Positions 35,144 to 44,941 are shown, counted from the stretch's first letter. The stretch: DNA of 64,000 nucleotides from Bradyrhizobium quebecense (GCF_013373795.3 NZ_CP088022.1:3534001-3598000), one strand, 5' to 3'. The notes: generated by a model not told the origin, from the letters alone. Made by a program: numbers and translations.

Positions 35144-36847
35144 GTGGCGAATGGCGCGCAACCGGATTTGGGCGTTCGCGTCGGCTTCGCCAGCGAGACC
35201 GGCAAGCGCGCCGCCAATGAGGACTATGTCGCGACCTGCCTCGGCCAGCCGGGCTCAGTGCATCGCGATGTTGTGGCCGTGGTCGCCGACGGCGTCGGCG
35301 GCCACAAGGGCGGACGCGAGGCCGCGGAGGTCGCGGTCCGCAGCTTCATCGACGCCTATTATTCGCTGCCCGAGACGCTCGGCGTCCGCCGCCGCGCCGC
35401 GCGGGCGCTGGAAGCCGCCAACAGCTGGATCTACGGCCAGGGCCGCGTCGATGCCGCGCGCAGCGGCATGGCGTGCGCGTTCTCCTCGATCATCCTGTCG
35501 CGGCGGCAATGCCATGTGATCCATATCGGCGACACCCGCGCCTACCGCCTGAGCGACGGACGGCTGGAGCGCTTGACGCAGGACCATATCGCCGGCCGCG
35601 GCGACCTCGCCCACATGCTCAACCGCGCCATCGGCTTCGAGGAGTTCGCCCGCTTCGACTATACCTCGGTCGGGCTGCGGCAGCATGACCGTCTCCTGAT
35701 CTGCAGCGACGGGGTTCACGGCGCGCTCTCCGATTCCCTCCTCCAGCAACTGCTGGAGGAGCGCACACCGCCTGACGAATCGGCGCGCAGCATCGTCGAT
35801 GCCGCGCTCGCGGCCGGCAGCAGCGACAACACGACGGCGCTGGTGCTGGACGTCGTCGACCTGCCGCCGGCGGATCGCGACGATCTCACCCACGCGATCG
35901 CGACGCTGCCGATCCTCGACTTGCCGGAGAGCGGCGACATGATCGACGATTTCGCGCTCCACGACGTGCTGTCCGACGGGCGCTACAGCCGCCTGTTCAA
36001 GGCGACCGACAAGCGCGCCGGCCGCGAGGTCGTGCTGAAGTTTCCGCATCCGCGGGTCGCCAGCGAAGGTTCCTACCGCCTCGCCTTCGTGCGCGAGGCC
36101 TGGGTGGCCGCGCGCGTCCGCAGCCTGTGGATCGGCGAGATCATCGAGGTGCCGGCGGAGCGGCAGACCAGGCTCTATTCGGCGATGCCGCTCTACGAGG
36201 GCGAAACGCTGGAGCAGCGGCTTGGCCGCGCGCCGCGGCTGTCGCTCACCGAGGGCATCGCGATCGCAACCAAGCTGGTGCGCGCGGTCACGGCGCTGCA
36301 CCGCGCCGGCATCATCCATCGCGACATCAAGCCCGACAATGTGATCCTGCTGAAAGACGGCGGATTGCGCCTCGTCGACCTCGGCGTCGCGCGCGTGCCG
36401 CTGCTGGAAGACTTTCCCGCCGAGGATATTCCGGGCACCGCGAGCTACATGGCGCCGGAACTGTTCGGCGGTAAGGCCGGCGACGAGGCCTCCGACCTGT
36501 TCGCGCTCGGCGTCACCGTCTACCGCATGTTCACCGCGAACTATCCGTTCGGCGAGATCGAGCCGTTCTCGCGGCCACGGTTCGGCAAGCCGGCGCCGCT
36601 GTCACGCTACCGGCCGGACCTGCCGGCCTGGCTCGATGCCGTGATCGGCAAGGCGCTCAGCGTCGAGCCCGCGCAACGCTTCGGCGACGCCATCGAGTTC
36701 GCGCACGAGCTGGAAAACGGCGCCACCTGGGCCGGCCCCGCCGTCACGACCCGCAAATCGCTGCACGACCGCGATCCCGTGACCTTCTGGAAGGTGCTAT
36801 GCGCCATTCTGGCCCTGATCATCGTGGTGCTGCTGGCACGGCACTAG
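35144..36847 (+). CDS. Bifunctional PP2C-type phosphatase / Ser-Thr protein kinase
   Basis: A 567-residue fusion. Residues 10-240 are a PP2C phosphatase with metal ligands Asp27 (KRAANEDYV), Asp49-Gly50 (VVADGVGGHKGG), SDG at 188-190 and Asp228 (SSDNTTALVLD). Residues 268-525 are a Hanks-type kinase: Lys299 (VVLKF), Glu318, HRDIKPDN at 392-399, DLG in place of DFG at 412-414 and APE at 437-439. The glycine-rich loop is degenerate (LSDGRYSRLFKA). A C-terminal membrane segment (about 549-565) anchors it with both domains in the cytoplasm. It lies 33 bases after narK, so it is cotranscribed. Pseudomonads have a related gene beside their nitrate assimilation genes. Targets are unknown. Confidence 0.93.
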   Translation: MANGAQPDLGVRVGFASETGKRAANEDYVATCLGQPGSVHRDVVAVVADGVGGHKGGREAAEVAVRSFIDAYYSLPETLGVRRRAARALEAANSWIYGQGRVDAARSGMACAFSSIILSRRQCHVIHIGDTRAYRLSDGRLERLTQDHIAGRGDLAHMLNRAIGFEEFARFDYTSVGLRQHDRLLICSDGVHGALSDSLLQQLLEERTPPDESARSIVDAALAAGSSDNTTALVLDVVDLPPADRDDLTHAIATLPILDLPESGDMIDDFALHDVLSDGRYSRLFKATDKRAGREVVLKFPHPRVASEGSYRLAFVREAWVAARVRSLWIGEIIEVPAERQTRLYSAMPLYEGETLEQRLGRAPRLSLTEGIAIATKLVRAVTALHRAGIIHRDIKPDNVILLKDGGLRLVDLGVARVPLLEDFPAEDIPGTASYMAPELFGGKAGDEASDLFALGVTVYRMFTANYPFGEIEPFSRPRFGKPAPLSRYRPDLPAWLDAVIGKALSVEPAQRFGDAIEFAHELENGATWAGPAVTTRKSLHDRDPVTFWKVLCAILALIIVVLLARH

Positions 36848-36952
36848 AGCATTTTCGGTTCTGATTGAATCAGAACCGAAGCTCCAGATTCTTGTTTTGA
36901 CGCGTTTTCTTTACGCGAACCGGCGTCCACCTCGCTCGAAAACGCTCGAGCG
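36847..36952 (+). repeat. Interspersed repeat, family A copy 2
   Basis: This includes a perfect palindrome at 36854-36880 (arm TTCGGTTCTGATT around a central G), then CGCGTTTTCTTTACGCGAACCGGC and CTCGCTCGAAAACGCTC, as in the copies at 3817 and 46826. The palindrome may also end transcription of the kinase gene and of the convergent binding-protein gene. Confidence 0.8.
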
Positions 36953-36967
36953 CTGCGAACGCAAACA

Positions 36968-38188
36968 TCACTGAGCCTTCGTCACAAGCGGACAACCGCC
37001 TTCCGCGAGCGGCCGCCAGGCTTCGTCCGGCGAAATCGTCGCGATTACCTTTTCGTAGTCCCAAGGCTCGCGCGATTCGGATGGCGATTTGGCCTGGACC
37101 AAATACATCGAACGCATCACCTGCCCATCCTCGCGGATCTGTGCATTCTGCGTCATGAAATCGTTGACCGGAAGCTTGCGCATGGCGGCGGCTACGGCGC
37201 CAGCATCGTCGGTTCCGGCCGCCTGCACTGCCTTCAAATAATGCATCACTCCACTGTAGACGCCGGCCTGGATCATGGTCGGCGCCTGCCCGTGCCGACG
37301 CGCCATGAAGCGATGACCGAAGGTCCGGGTTGCCTCGTTCTGGGTCCACGAGAACGACGTCGCGTAGATGATGCCCTGCGCCGCCTCAAGGCCGAGCGAA
37401 TGCACGTCCGTGATCAACATCAGAAGAGCGACGATGTTCTGGTCGGCAGATTTTCCGATGCCGAACTCCGAAGCCTGCTTTAGGCTGTTGACCGTATCGC
37501 CGCCCGCGTTCGCCAATGCAATGACTTTCGCCTTCGAGTTCTGTGCCTGAAGCAGGAACGACGATAGGTCCGACGCACCGAGCGGATGGCGAACCGAGCC
37601 AACGACCTTGCTCCCCGCGGTCGTGATGAAGCTTGATGCGTCACGCTCCAGCGCATGGCCGAAGGCGTAGTCCGCGGTCAGGAAGAACCACGTATCCGCG
37701 CCCTTCTTGAGCATGGCCTTGGTGACGGCAGAGGCTTCAGCGTAAGTGCTATAGGTGAAATGAAACCCATAAGGCGAGCACTGCTTTCCGGTAAGATCGG
37801 AACTACCGGGCCCAGAAATCACAAAGATGCGCTTCTTCTCGCGGGTGATGGCTTGAATGGCCAGCGCCGTCGCCGAATTGCCGCCATCGGCAATCAGATC
37901 CACACCGTTCTCGTCGATCCAACGACGCACGATGCCGGAGGCGATATCGGGCTTGTTCTGATGGTCGGCGGACATCAGCTCAATCTTCTTGCCGAGCACG
38001 GTCGGGCCAAAATCCTCGATCGCGAGCCGGGCCGCTTCGACCGACCCCTCGCCCCCAAGATCGGAATAAAGTCCCGACATGTCGTTGATGACGCCGATGC
38101 GCACCACGTCGCCGGACACCTGCGCGCGCACGGACCCAACCGCAGCCAGACACAAGACCGCCGTGAGCGCGGCCGCAATCGATCGCAT
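36968..38188 (-). CDS. ABC transporter substrate-binding protein (branched-chain amino acid/urea type)
   Basis: A 406-residue periplasmic binding protein. Signal peptide 1-22 (MRSIAAALTAVLCLAAVGSVRA), then QVSGDVVRIGVINDMSGLYSDLG. It is a paralogue of the protein at 8925-10151 and shares FFLTADYAFGH and SSFLLQAQNSKAK. It lies just downstream of an AidB-like acyl-CoA dehydrogenase gene on the same strand. As with its paralogue, no permease or ATPase is next to it, so it probably feeds a shared transporter. Confidence 0.92.
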   Translation of the reverse strand: MRSIAAALTAVLCLAAVGSVRAQVSGDVVRIGVINDMSGLYSDLGGEGSVEAARLAIEDFGPTVLGKKIELMSADHQNKPDIASGIVRRWIDENGVDLIADGGNSATALAIQAITREKKRIFVISGPGSSDLTGKQCSPYGFHFTYSTYAEASAVTKAMLKKGADTWFFLTADYAFGHALERDASSFITTAGSKVVGSVRHPLGASDLSSFLLQAQNSKAKVIALANAGGDTVNSLKQASEFGIGKSADQNIVALLMLITDVHSLGLEAAQGIIYATSFSWTQNEATRTFGHRFMARRHGQAPTMIQAGVYSGVMHYLKAVQAAGTDDAGAVAAAMRKLPVNDFMTQNAQIREDGQVMRSMYLVQAKSPSESREPWDYEKVIATISPDEAWRPLAEGGCPLVTKAQ

Positions 38189-38224
38189 AGAGACCTCCCC
38201 GCGATGTTTTTTGTTCTCTTGTGG

Positions 38225-40000
38225 TCAGGCTGTCAGGGACCTGACCGCTTGACCGAATGTGACCGGCGCATCGCTCAGCATCAGATCGATGGCGTCGCGC
38301 TCCCATGCATCGGCGGCCGGCGCCAGCGGGTCTTTCGCGGTCAGGCGATGCTCGAGCACGAATCGCGACAGCAACAGCCGCCTTGCATCGACCTCCGGCT
38401 GGGATCCTTCCCATGCGAGCGTGATGGCCGAGGTGGCATGGTAGAGCGCGCTCGCCGCCAGCCGCGCCGTGTGCTCCGATTGCCGATCGGCCGCGACCTG
38501 CTCGGCGAAGCTGATCGAACGATCGAGCGCTGTCCGAAGGCGCTTGCCGAACGACTCGGGCAACACCTTCGCCTCCTCAAGGCGCGACTGAAGGACCGCG
38601 GCAAGCGCCCGGTGCGCGCCGCTCTTGCCAACGGCGCGCGAAATGATGTCGAGCGCGTTGATGTTGCTGGTGCCTTCCCAGAGCACGCCGACATGAGCAT
38701 CGCGCACCAGCCGCGGCTGCACCCATTCCTCGATATAGCCGTTGCCGCCGCGCACCTCCATCGCACCGGTAGCGACCGGAATGTTGTCGCGGCAGGCGCG
38801 GTACTTCAACAGCGGCGTCAGGATGCGCAGCAGGTCCCTCGCCTGCGCCGAACCGGCATTGGCATCGTCCATCGCGCGCGCGGCCACCAGCATCATCGAC
38901 AACGCCTGCTCGGTCGGCACGATCAGCTTCAACAGCTGGCGGCGCAGCAGCGGGAAATCCATGACGCGCTGGCCGAACGCCACGCGCGACGAGGCGCTGA
39001 CGACAGCCTCATTGACACAGCGCCGCATCATCGCGGCGGCACGCACGCCGTGCGACAGGCGCGAGAGGTTGACCTGCTCCATCATCTGCTTGAGGCCCTG
39101 CGTGGGATCACCGACCAGATAAGCAACTGCGCTGTCGAGCCGGATCTCGCCTGACGCCATCGACTTGGTGCCGAGCTTGTCCTTGAGACGGACGATCCGG
39201 TAGCTGTTGCGCCGGCCGTCCTTGAGGCGGCGCGGCAGCGCGAACAGTGCGAGCCCCCTTGTGCCATCGGGCGCACCTTCCGGCCGCGCCAGCATCAGCG
39301 CGACGTCGGCATCGGCGTGCGAGCAGAACCATTTGTCGCCGGTCAGACGCCAGACGTCGCCATCCCGCCGCGCAACGGTCTCGACGGCGCCGACATCGGA
39401 GCCGCCGGCGCGCTCGGTCATGAACTGCGTGCCCTTCCACAGCGTCGCCATGTCGTCCGACAGCATCTTCGGCAGCAGGTAGGCCTTGAGCTCGTCGGAG
39501 CCGAATTTGCGAACCAGGTGCGTCGAGGTGTCGGTGACGCTGATCGGGCACATCAGCCCGAACTCTGACTGCACGAACAGGTACTGAAACACGTATTTGG
39601 CCACCGCCGGCAGCGGCCGGTCCATGCCGAGCACGCCGGCGCGGTGGCTCATGGCGTGAAACTGGAAATCGCCGAATGCGATCGCCTCCATCTCGCGGTA
39701 GGCCGGATGATAGTCGATCCAGTCCTCGTCGCGGCCGTAGGCGTCCCTCGGGTTGAGCACCGGGGCATGCTTGTCGGCGATCCGTGCCAAGCGGTCGAGC
39801 CTGCCGCCCGCCAGTTCGCCGAGACGCTTGAAGTGCGGCTCCAGCCGCTCGCGATCCTCGCGCGCCAGATAGAGCCCCAGAAGGCCGCGGAGCCCGCGAT
39901 CGAGATCATAGAAGTTGAGGCCAGCGCAATCATGCGAAATGTGGCGGGCCGGATCGGCGGCATCGTTGGAGCTGCGAAGGTCGCGCGCGCTCATCTGCAT
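38225..40000 (-). CDS. Acyl-CoA dehydrogenase, AidB-like
   Basis: A 591-residue flavoprotein of the large acyl-CoA dehydrogenase group that includes AidB. It has the FAD-domain blocks TQFMTERAGGSDVGAVET and WRLTGDKWFCSHADADVALM, the LSRLSHGVRAAAMMRRCVNEA segment, and the C-terminal-domain signature GGNGYIEEWVQPRLVRDA, then GVLWEGTSNINALD. AidB itself protects DNA from alkylation and binds DNA, but this longer set also covers metabolic dehydrogenases; which applies here is open. It is divergent from the IclR gene and probably forms an operon with the binding protein. Confidence 0.88.
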   Translation of the reverse strand: MQMSARDLRSSNDAADPARHISHDCAGLNFYDLDRGLRGLLGLYLAREDRERLEPHFKRLGELAGGRLDRLARIADKHAPVLNPRDAYGRDEDWIDYHPAYREMEAIAFGDFQFHAMSHRAGVLGMDRPLPAVAKYVFQYLFVQSEFGLMCPISVTDTSTHLVRKFGSDELKAYLLPKMLSDDMATLWKGTQFMTERAGGSDVGAVETVARRDGDVWRLTGDKWFCSHADADVALMLARPEGAPDGTRGLALFALPRRLKDGRRNSYRIVRLKDKLGTKSMASGEIRLDSAVAYLVGDPTQGLKQMMEQVNLSRLSHGVRAAAMMRRCVNEAVVSASSRVAFGQRVMDFPLLRRQLLKLIVPTEQALSMMLVAARAMDDANAGSAQARDLLRILTPLLKYRACRDNIPVATGAMEVRGGNGYIEEWVQPRLVRDAHVGVLWEGTSNINALDIISRAVGKSGAHRALAAVLQSRLEEAKVLPESFGKRLRTALDRSISFAEQVAADRQSEHTARLAASALYHATSAITLAWEGSQPEVDARRLLLSRFVLEHRLTAKDPLAPAADAWERDAIDLMLSDAPVTFGQAVRSLTA

Positions 40001-40254
40001 CGGGGCTCTCCTGGTTCGGGATGACGTCGCGGCAGCCTTGCCGGTGTGCGGGATGTCATCGCTCGGTGTTCAAGACCTCGCCTGCAACATCGGGAACGAT
40101 CGCGGCGATGTCCACCGGCGAGCCGGCTTGCGAGAATAATTTCAGATACGTGGAGGAAATGCCGTCCGCTCGCGGATCGCACGGCAAGTCGTGCTGCACC
40201 GCGGACGCTTGACCTCCGTTGGTTTCGCTGCACATTCGACAGCACAAGGCGACA

Positions 40255-41250
40255 ATGGATGTTGCAGCGCACCAGGCTTGCGCTGCCTTCAAGGACACGA
40301 GCGGCAAGAAGATGAAGGGCGTTCGCTCCGATACCCAGCCGCCGTCCCGGCGGGGCCGCAGGCGCATCGTCGCCGACCGCGTGCGCACGCAAGCGGACGA
40401 TCCCGCGGCGATGGTGATCGAGGCCAACAGGCATGACGAGTTGTTTCGCGCCGCCGACGGCAGCCCCGATCCGTCAATCGTCAAGTCGGCGCACCGCGTG
40501 CTCCGCATCTTCGAGTATTTTGCCGAGATCGAACGGCCCGCGGCCATGACCGAGATCGCGCGCCGGCTGAACTATCCGCCGTCGAGCACATCGGCGCTGC
40601 TGAAGAGCCTCGTCGAACTCGGCTATCTCGACCACGACCGGCAGGTGCGCACCTACCGGCCGACGGTCCGCGTCGCCCTGCTCGGCGGGTGGCTCAAGAG
40701 CCAGACGCTGCCGGGAGCGACGCTCGATGCCATCACGCGCGAGCTGCATGAGGCGACGCGGCTGACCACCTTCGTGGTGGCGCGCAACCAGCTCTACAGC
40801 CAGTATATCCGCGTGCTGCAGGGCACGACGCCAGTGCGCTATTATCTCGAACCCGGTGCGCGGCGGCTGCTGACCCATTCGACACCGGGCCGGGTGTTTC
40901 TCAGCCTGATGAACGACGAGGATGCGCGGCGGATCGTGCAGCGGATCAACGCCGAGGAAGCCCCGTCATCCGCCGTCCGATTCGGCGATATCCAGCATGC
41001 GCTGGCGACGATCCGCCGGCAGGGCTTCGCCTATACGCGCGACATGGGAACCCCCGGCCTGAGCGCGATTGCGATGCGACTGACCGAGGCCGACCAGACG
41101 CCCCCGCTCGTCATCACCGTCGCAGGCCCGAGCTCGATTGTCTCGGCGGAAGGCAATGCGATCATCGGAAAGATGCGCGAGCTGGTCGAACGGCAGTCGC
41201 CCGGCCTGTTGCCGCAGATCGACATCGACGCGCCACCGATCGAGACTTGA
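40255..41250 (+). CDS. IclR-family transcriptional regulator
   Basis: A regulator of about 331 residues from the ATG at 40255 (AAGG five bases upstream). Later (40312) and earlier (TTG 40219) starts are possible, because the first 70 residues are a basic, poorly conserved tail. The winged helix lies at about residues 72-135 (KSAHRVLRIFEYFAEIERPA, then MTEIARRLNYPPSSTSALLKSL), followed by the IclR effector domain (VVARNQLYSQYIRVLQ to RRQGFAYTRDMGTPGLSAIA). It is divergent from the AidB-like gene and likely controls it and the binding-protein gene. Confidence 0.88.
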   Translation: MDVAAHQACAAFKDTSGKKMKGVRSDTQPPSRRGRRRIVADRVRTQADDPAAMVIEANRHDELFRAADGSPDPSIVKSAHRVLRIFEYFAEIERPAAMTEIARRLNYPPSSTSALLKSLVELGYLDHDRQVRTYRPTVRVALLGGWLKSQTLPGATLDAITRELHEATRLTTFVVARNQLYSQYIRVLQGTTPVRYYLEPGARRLLTHSTPGRVFLSLMNDEDARRIVQRINAEEAPSSAVRFGDIQHALATIRRQGFAYTRDMGTPGLSAIAMRLTEADQTPPLVITVAGPSSIVSAEGNAIIGKMRELVERQSPGLLPQIDIDAPPIET

Positions 41251-41293
41251 GATCGGGTGGGCAACTCGGCGCAAATGCGCCCGATCGATGTTC

Positions 41294-41920
41294 CTACGAC
41301 CCCGCGCGGCGAATCGTGATCCGGGTCTCGTCGGTCATGTCCTTGAGCTCCTTGTTCGGCTCACGATAGAGGTGACGCTCGATCTCGACAGTTCTACCAT
41401 CCGTGGTCTTGCTGCACGTCTCGTCGACGAATACGCCGCCGACCTCCTGCTTGTCGGCGCCCGGCTTCGCCTCCGAGCAGGTCCAGCCATCCTCGCCGTA
41501 GCGTGACTTCGCCTGCAGACCAAGCAGGAACGCCTTCTTGCGCAGATAGAGCCGCGCCTTCGGATCGGTCTCGATCGTCAGCGCCGCGATCCTGGCGTCC
41601 TTGTCGATCATGACGGTCAGGATCGCCGGATGGCCGCCGACCATGGTGCCTTCCCGCGCGGTCGCGCGGTCATACTCGAAGCGGATGCCGCGCAGCTGGT
41701 CCGGCCCGGCCGGGCAAGCCGCCCACTGCGCCCATTCCGCCAATCGGTGCGTCTTCTCACCGACGCAGGTCAGGTTGATGTATCCCGCGTCGGGAATGCT
41801 GCTGATTTCCATGCCGACATTGATGTCGCGCAAGTCTCTCGCCGTCGCCATCGCCGGCACCGCCGCGGTGACTGACGCGGCGAAGACCAACCCGCGGATT
41901 GCCGATCCCTGCTTGCTCAT
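41294..41920 (-). CDS. Periplasmic protein of unknown function, PQQ-dehydrogenase operon
   Basis: A 208-residue protein with a signal peptide (MSKQGSAIRGLVFAASVTAAVPAMATA). The mature part has Cys in INLTCVGEKTHRL, WAACPAGPDQL, GWTCSEAKPG and VDETCSKTTDG, four cysteines that could pair. I do not recognise a family. Its ATG overlaps the stop of the cytochrome c gene (ATGA), so it is translated with it and likely helps the same periplasmic oxidation system. Confidence 0.8.
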   Translation of the reverse strand: MSKQGSAIRGLVFAASVTAAVPAMATARDLRDINVGMEISSIPDAGYINLTCVGEKTHRLAEWAQWAACPAGPDQLRGIRFEYDRATAREGTMVGGHPAILTVMIDKDARIAALTIETDPKARLYLRKKAFLLGLQAKSRYGEDGWTCSEAKPGADKQEVGGVFVDETCSKTTDGRTVEIERHLYREPNKELKDMTDETRITIRRAGS

Positions 41921-42459
41921 GGCTTTGCCTTCTCGCTCTGGTCGGACGACGCGGCGGCGTGGCCGGCCTCCTTGTAGATATTGCAGACACGCGAGCCATC
42001 GCCGAAGAAGGCGATGCATTCGTCATAGTTCGGCTCACCCTTGCCCTTGACGTGGGCGAGCACGTAGTCGGCGACCGCCTCGATCTCGTTCGGCCGCAGG
42101 AACACATTCGCCTCGGGTGGCATGCGATCCGCGACATCCTGCCGGGTCATCTCGTAGCATTTCGTGGTGTCATAGGAGCCGCGCACGAAGAACGGCATGC
42201 CGGTGCCCGGCCGTCCGCACGTCACCGTCTCGATGATCTGTTCGCGGGTCAGCTCGGTCTTGCGCAGCGACAACGCGTCGCCGCCATAACCGCCGCCGCC
42301 ATTGCCGTGCCATTTGTGACAGCCGACGCAATTGCCGCGCTTGAACACCGCCTTGCCCGCATCGGTCGGATCGCTCGCCGACTGTGCCTGCGCCGCACTC
42401 ACAAATCCCGTCACCAACGCGCAGCCGAGCCACACGCCAACCAGCCATGCTTGTTTCAT
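41917..42459 (-). CDS. Cytochrome c (electron acceptor of PQQ dehydrogenase)
   Basis: A 180-residue periplasmic class I cytochrome c. Signal peptide to about residue 26 (VSAAQA), haem site Cys44-x-x-Cys47-His48 (GNCVGCHKWHG), and a likely axial Met in GTGMPFF or RMPPEAN. It follows the PQQ-dehydrogenase gene after 79 bases. Such cytochromes take electrons from the quinoprotein and pass them to the terminal oxidase. Two extra cysteines near the C-terminus (DECIAFF, RVCNIYK) may form a disulfide. Confidence 0.9.
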   Translation of the reverse strand: MKQAWLVGVWLGCALVTGFVSAAQAQSASDPTDAGKAVFKRGNCVGCHKWHGNGGGGYGGDALSLRKTELTREQIIETVTCGRPGTGMPFFVRGSYDTTKCYEMTRQDVADRMPPEANVFLRPNEIEAVADYVLAHVKGKGEPNYDECIAFFGDGSRVCNIYKEAGHAAASSDQSEKAKP

Positions 42460-42538
42460 TTGTCTTGTTTCTTGTCCGATTTCTCTCGGCCAGATCGACG
42501 CGGGAGGCTTCGATGTGAAGCCTCCCGCGCTTGCGATG

Positions 42539-44312
42539 TCAGAGCGCGAACACGTAGAGCATCGAGCCCGGCTGCATCCGCTTCAGCTCGGGCGTGGCAT
42601 CGATGAACCACTTATCCCAGGCACCGCCGAGGCCGACCAGGATCGCGACATACTGCTTGCCGTCCACCGAGAACGTCATCGGAGGCGCATTGACGCCACC
42701 GCCGGTGTTGAACTGCCAGAGCTGCTGCAGCGACTTCGCGTCGTAGGCGATCACCTCGCCGGACGGCTGTCCGGAGAACACGAGGTCGGGCGTCGCCAGG
42801 ATGCCGCCGAGGTTCGGGAATTGCGTCTCCGCCTTCCCTGCCACCTTGCCGGTGGTGACGTCGATCGCGGTCACGCTGCCGGTGATCTTGACCGGCTGGC
42901 TCGGTCCGCCGCCGGTGAAGAACTCGCGCGCCTTGACCTTGTCCGGCGTCATCTCCTCGACCTTGATGTGGTTGCAGCTCTCGATGACGGGAATGTACCA
43001 GAGCTTCAGGTTCGGATTATACGCGGTCGGCGGCCAGTTCTTGCCGCCCATGTTGCCAGGGCAGATATCCGTCTCCTTGTTGGTCCGGCTCGGCGTCACG
43101 GGCGCATTGTACTTCTGCACGCCCTGCTTCGGATCATACTCCACCGGCTTGCCGGACTCGGGGTCGAGACCCTTGGTCCAGGTCACCTTCTTGACGAAGG
43201 GCAGACCCCAGATGAACTTGCCGCTGTTGCGGTCGACCGCATAGGCAAAGCCGTTGCGGTCGGCCTCGAGCGCGAGCTTCAGCGTCGTGTTGTTGGGTCC
43301 GGGAACGTCGACCAGCACGTTCTCCGCCACGCTGTCATAGTCGTAGGGATCGTTCGGCGTGTGCTGGTAGTGCCACTTGATCTTGCCGGTGTCGGCATCG
43401 AGACCGAGCGACGAGTCGGTGTAGAGGTTGTCGCCGGGCCGGTATTCATTATCCCAGTCCGGTCCGGGATTGCCGACGCCCCAGACGATGGTGTTGGTCG
43501 ACGGGTCGTAGCTGCCGGTGACCCAGGTCGATCCACCACCGCTCGCCTTGGCGTTCTTGTCGTCCTTCCAGGTCTCGGAACCGGGCTCGTCCTTGCCCGG
43601 GATCGTGTGGGTGCGCCAGACTTCCTTCTGGCTCTTCAGGTCGGTCGCGGCGATCCAGCCGCGAATGCCGTATTCGGCGCCAGCGACGCCCGTGATCGCC
43701 ATGCCCTTGACGATCAGTGGCGCGCCGGTGATCACCTCACCCTTTGTCGGGATCGGCGACCTGACGCTGCCAGGCGACCTGTCCGGTTTCCTTGTTGGTC
43801 GCGATCAGGCGGCCGTCGAGCGTGTGCGAGATCACGAGGTTGTCCCACAGCGCGACGCCGCGGTTATCGACGCCGCAGCAGGCGACCGCGCCGGCCCAGT
43901 CGTGGTCGGTCTTGGGATCCATCTTCCAGAGCAGCACGCCTTTGCCGCCATGCGCGTCGATCTTGTAGACCGAGCCCCAGCCGTCGGTGACGTACATGAA
44001 TCCGTTCTCGACGATCGGAGTTCCCTCAAGGCCGCCGTGCCCCCAGATTCCGCCGCCCTCGACGCCGCCGAGATGCATGGTCCAGGCGACCTTCAGGTTC
44101 TTGACGTTGTCCTTGTTGATATCCGCCAGCGACGAGAAGCGGGTCGCCGAATAGTTCTTGTGGTGGTGCAGCCAGTTGCCTGCTTCCTTGTCAGCATTGA
44201 GCAGGCGATCCTGGTTGACATCGTCGGCGAGCGCGAACGAGCCCGCCAAGGTCGCAGCGGATGCTACTGCCGCCGCAAGCATATGCGATCTAACCCAATT
44301 CAACCTTGTCAT
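42539..44312 (-). pseudogene. PQQ-dependent methanol/ethanol-type dehydrogenase, single frameshift
   Basis: A periplasmic quinoprotein alcohol dehydrogenase (about 590 residues if joined) split into two frames. The 5' part (44312-43737) has a signal peptide (LAGSFALADD) and the adjacent-cysteine motif GAVACCGVDNRG. The 3' part (43735-42539) has VITGAPLIVKGMAITGVAGA, then EYGIRGWIAATD and WGVGNPGPDWDNEYRPGDN, typical of the propeller. The 5' frame ends ADPDKG-stop; reading GACAAGGGTGAGGTGATC in place of GACAAAGGGTGAGGTGATC would restore DKGEVITGAP. One extra base in the AAAGGG run (about 43740-43750) therefore breaks it. A sequencing error is possible. The ATG at 44312 has GGAGG upstream. Confidence 0.85.
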
Positions 44313-44455
44313 CAGTTCATTTCCTCCGGATCCAGCGTTCTTCATTGATCGAACCGCCCGTCATACACGGGCAGTTGCGCGAGAAGCCTTGAGTCCCGGC
44401 GATCGGCTGTGCCGCCCGCCGCCTTCCTTAGTCACTTGTCTTCACTCGTCTTGGG

Positions 44456-44941
44456 TCACTTCTGGACCTGCACCTCCGTCTCGATGGTTCCAGCTTTCTG
44501 AAAAACGATCGCGCATTTGAACGTCTCACCGGGAGCGAGCGCCTGACGCAACTGCAGCAGCATGACGTGATAGCCGTCGCGCTTCAGCTCGAGCGTCGCC
44601 TTGGCCGGGACTGGTATATTGGATATCGAGCGCATGGCGGGCGCGCCTTCGCCGCGATCGACGATGTGGCGCTCGGAAAAATTCGCGACCGGGCAGCGGA
44701 CACGGAGCAGCGCGTCGGCGCTGTCGGCCTCGTTCTTGATCGTCATCGTCAAGGGAAGGTCCCCGCCCGCTTTGTCGACCGCCGGTACACGCGCATCCAC
44801 GATCGCCAGGGATTCGTTCGCGACGGCGTCATGCATTACTCCGAACGTGCTGATCAGGCAGAATAATGGCAACGCGATCCATGATCTGCACTTCACGATC
44901 CTGCACGCAACGGCGCAATGCAACCCCCGCTCGAACGACAT
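44456..44941 (-). CDS. Periplasmic copper chaperone, PCuAC family
   Basis: A 161-residue protein from the ATG at 44941 (GGGAG seven bases upstream); the frame opens earlier at 45118 but that part is unlikely to be translated. After the N-terminal hydrophobic segment (WIALPLFCLISTFGVMHDAVA) the PCuAC fold shows the full copper motif H-x10-M-x21-H-x-M: His in SERHIVDRG, Met in PAMRSI, then HVM in DGYHVMLLQL. Such proteins deliver Cu(I) to the CuA site of cytochrome oxidase. It lies downstream-facing toward the PQQ operon, about 140 bases before it. Confidence 0.9.
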   Translation of the reverse strand: MSFERGLHCAVACRIVKCRSWIALPLFCLISTFGVMHDAVANESLAIVDARVPAVDKAGGDLPLTMTIKNEADSADALLRVRCPVANFSERHIVDRGEGAPAMRSISNIPVPAKATLELKRDGYHVMLLQLRQALAPGETFKCAIVFQKAGTIETEVQVQK

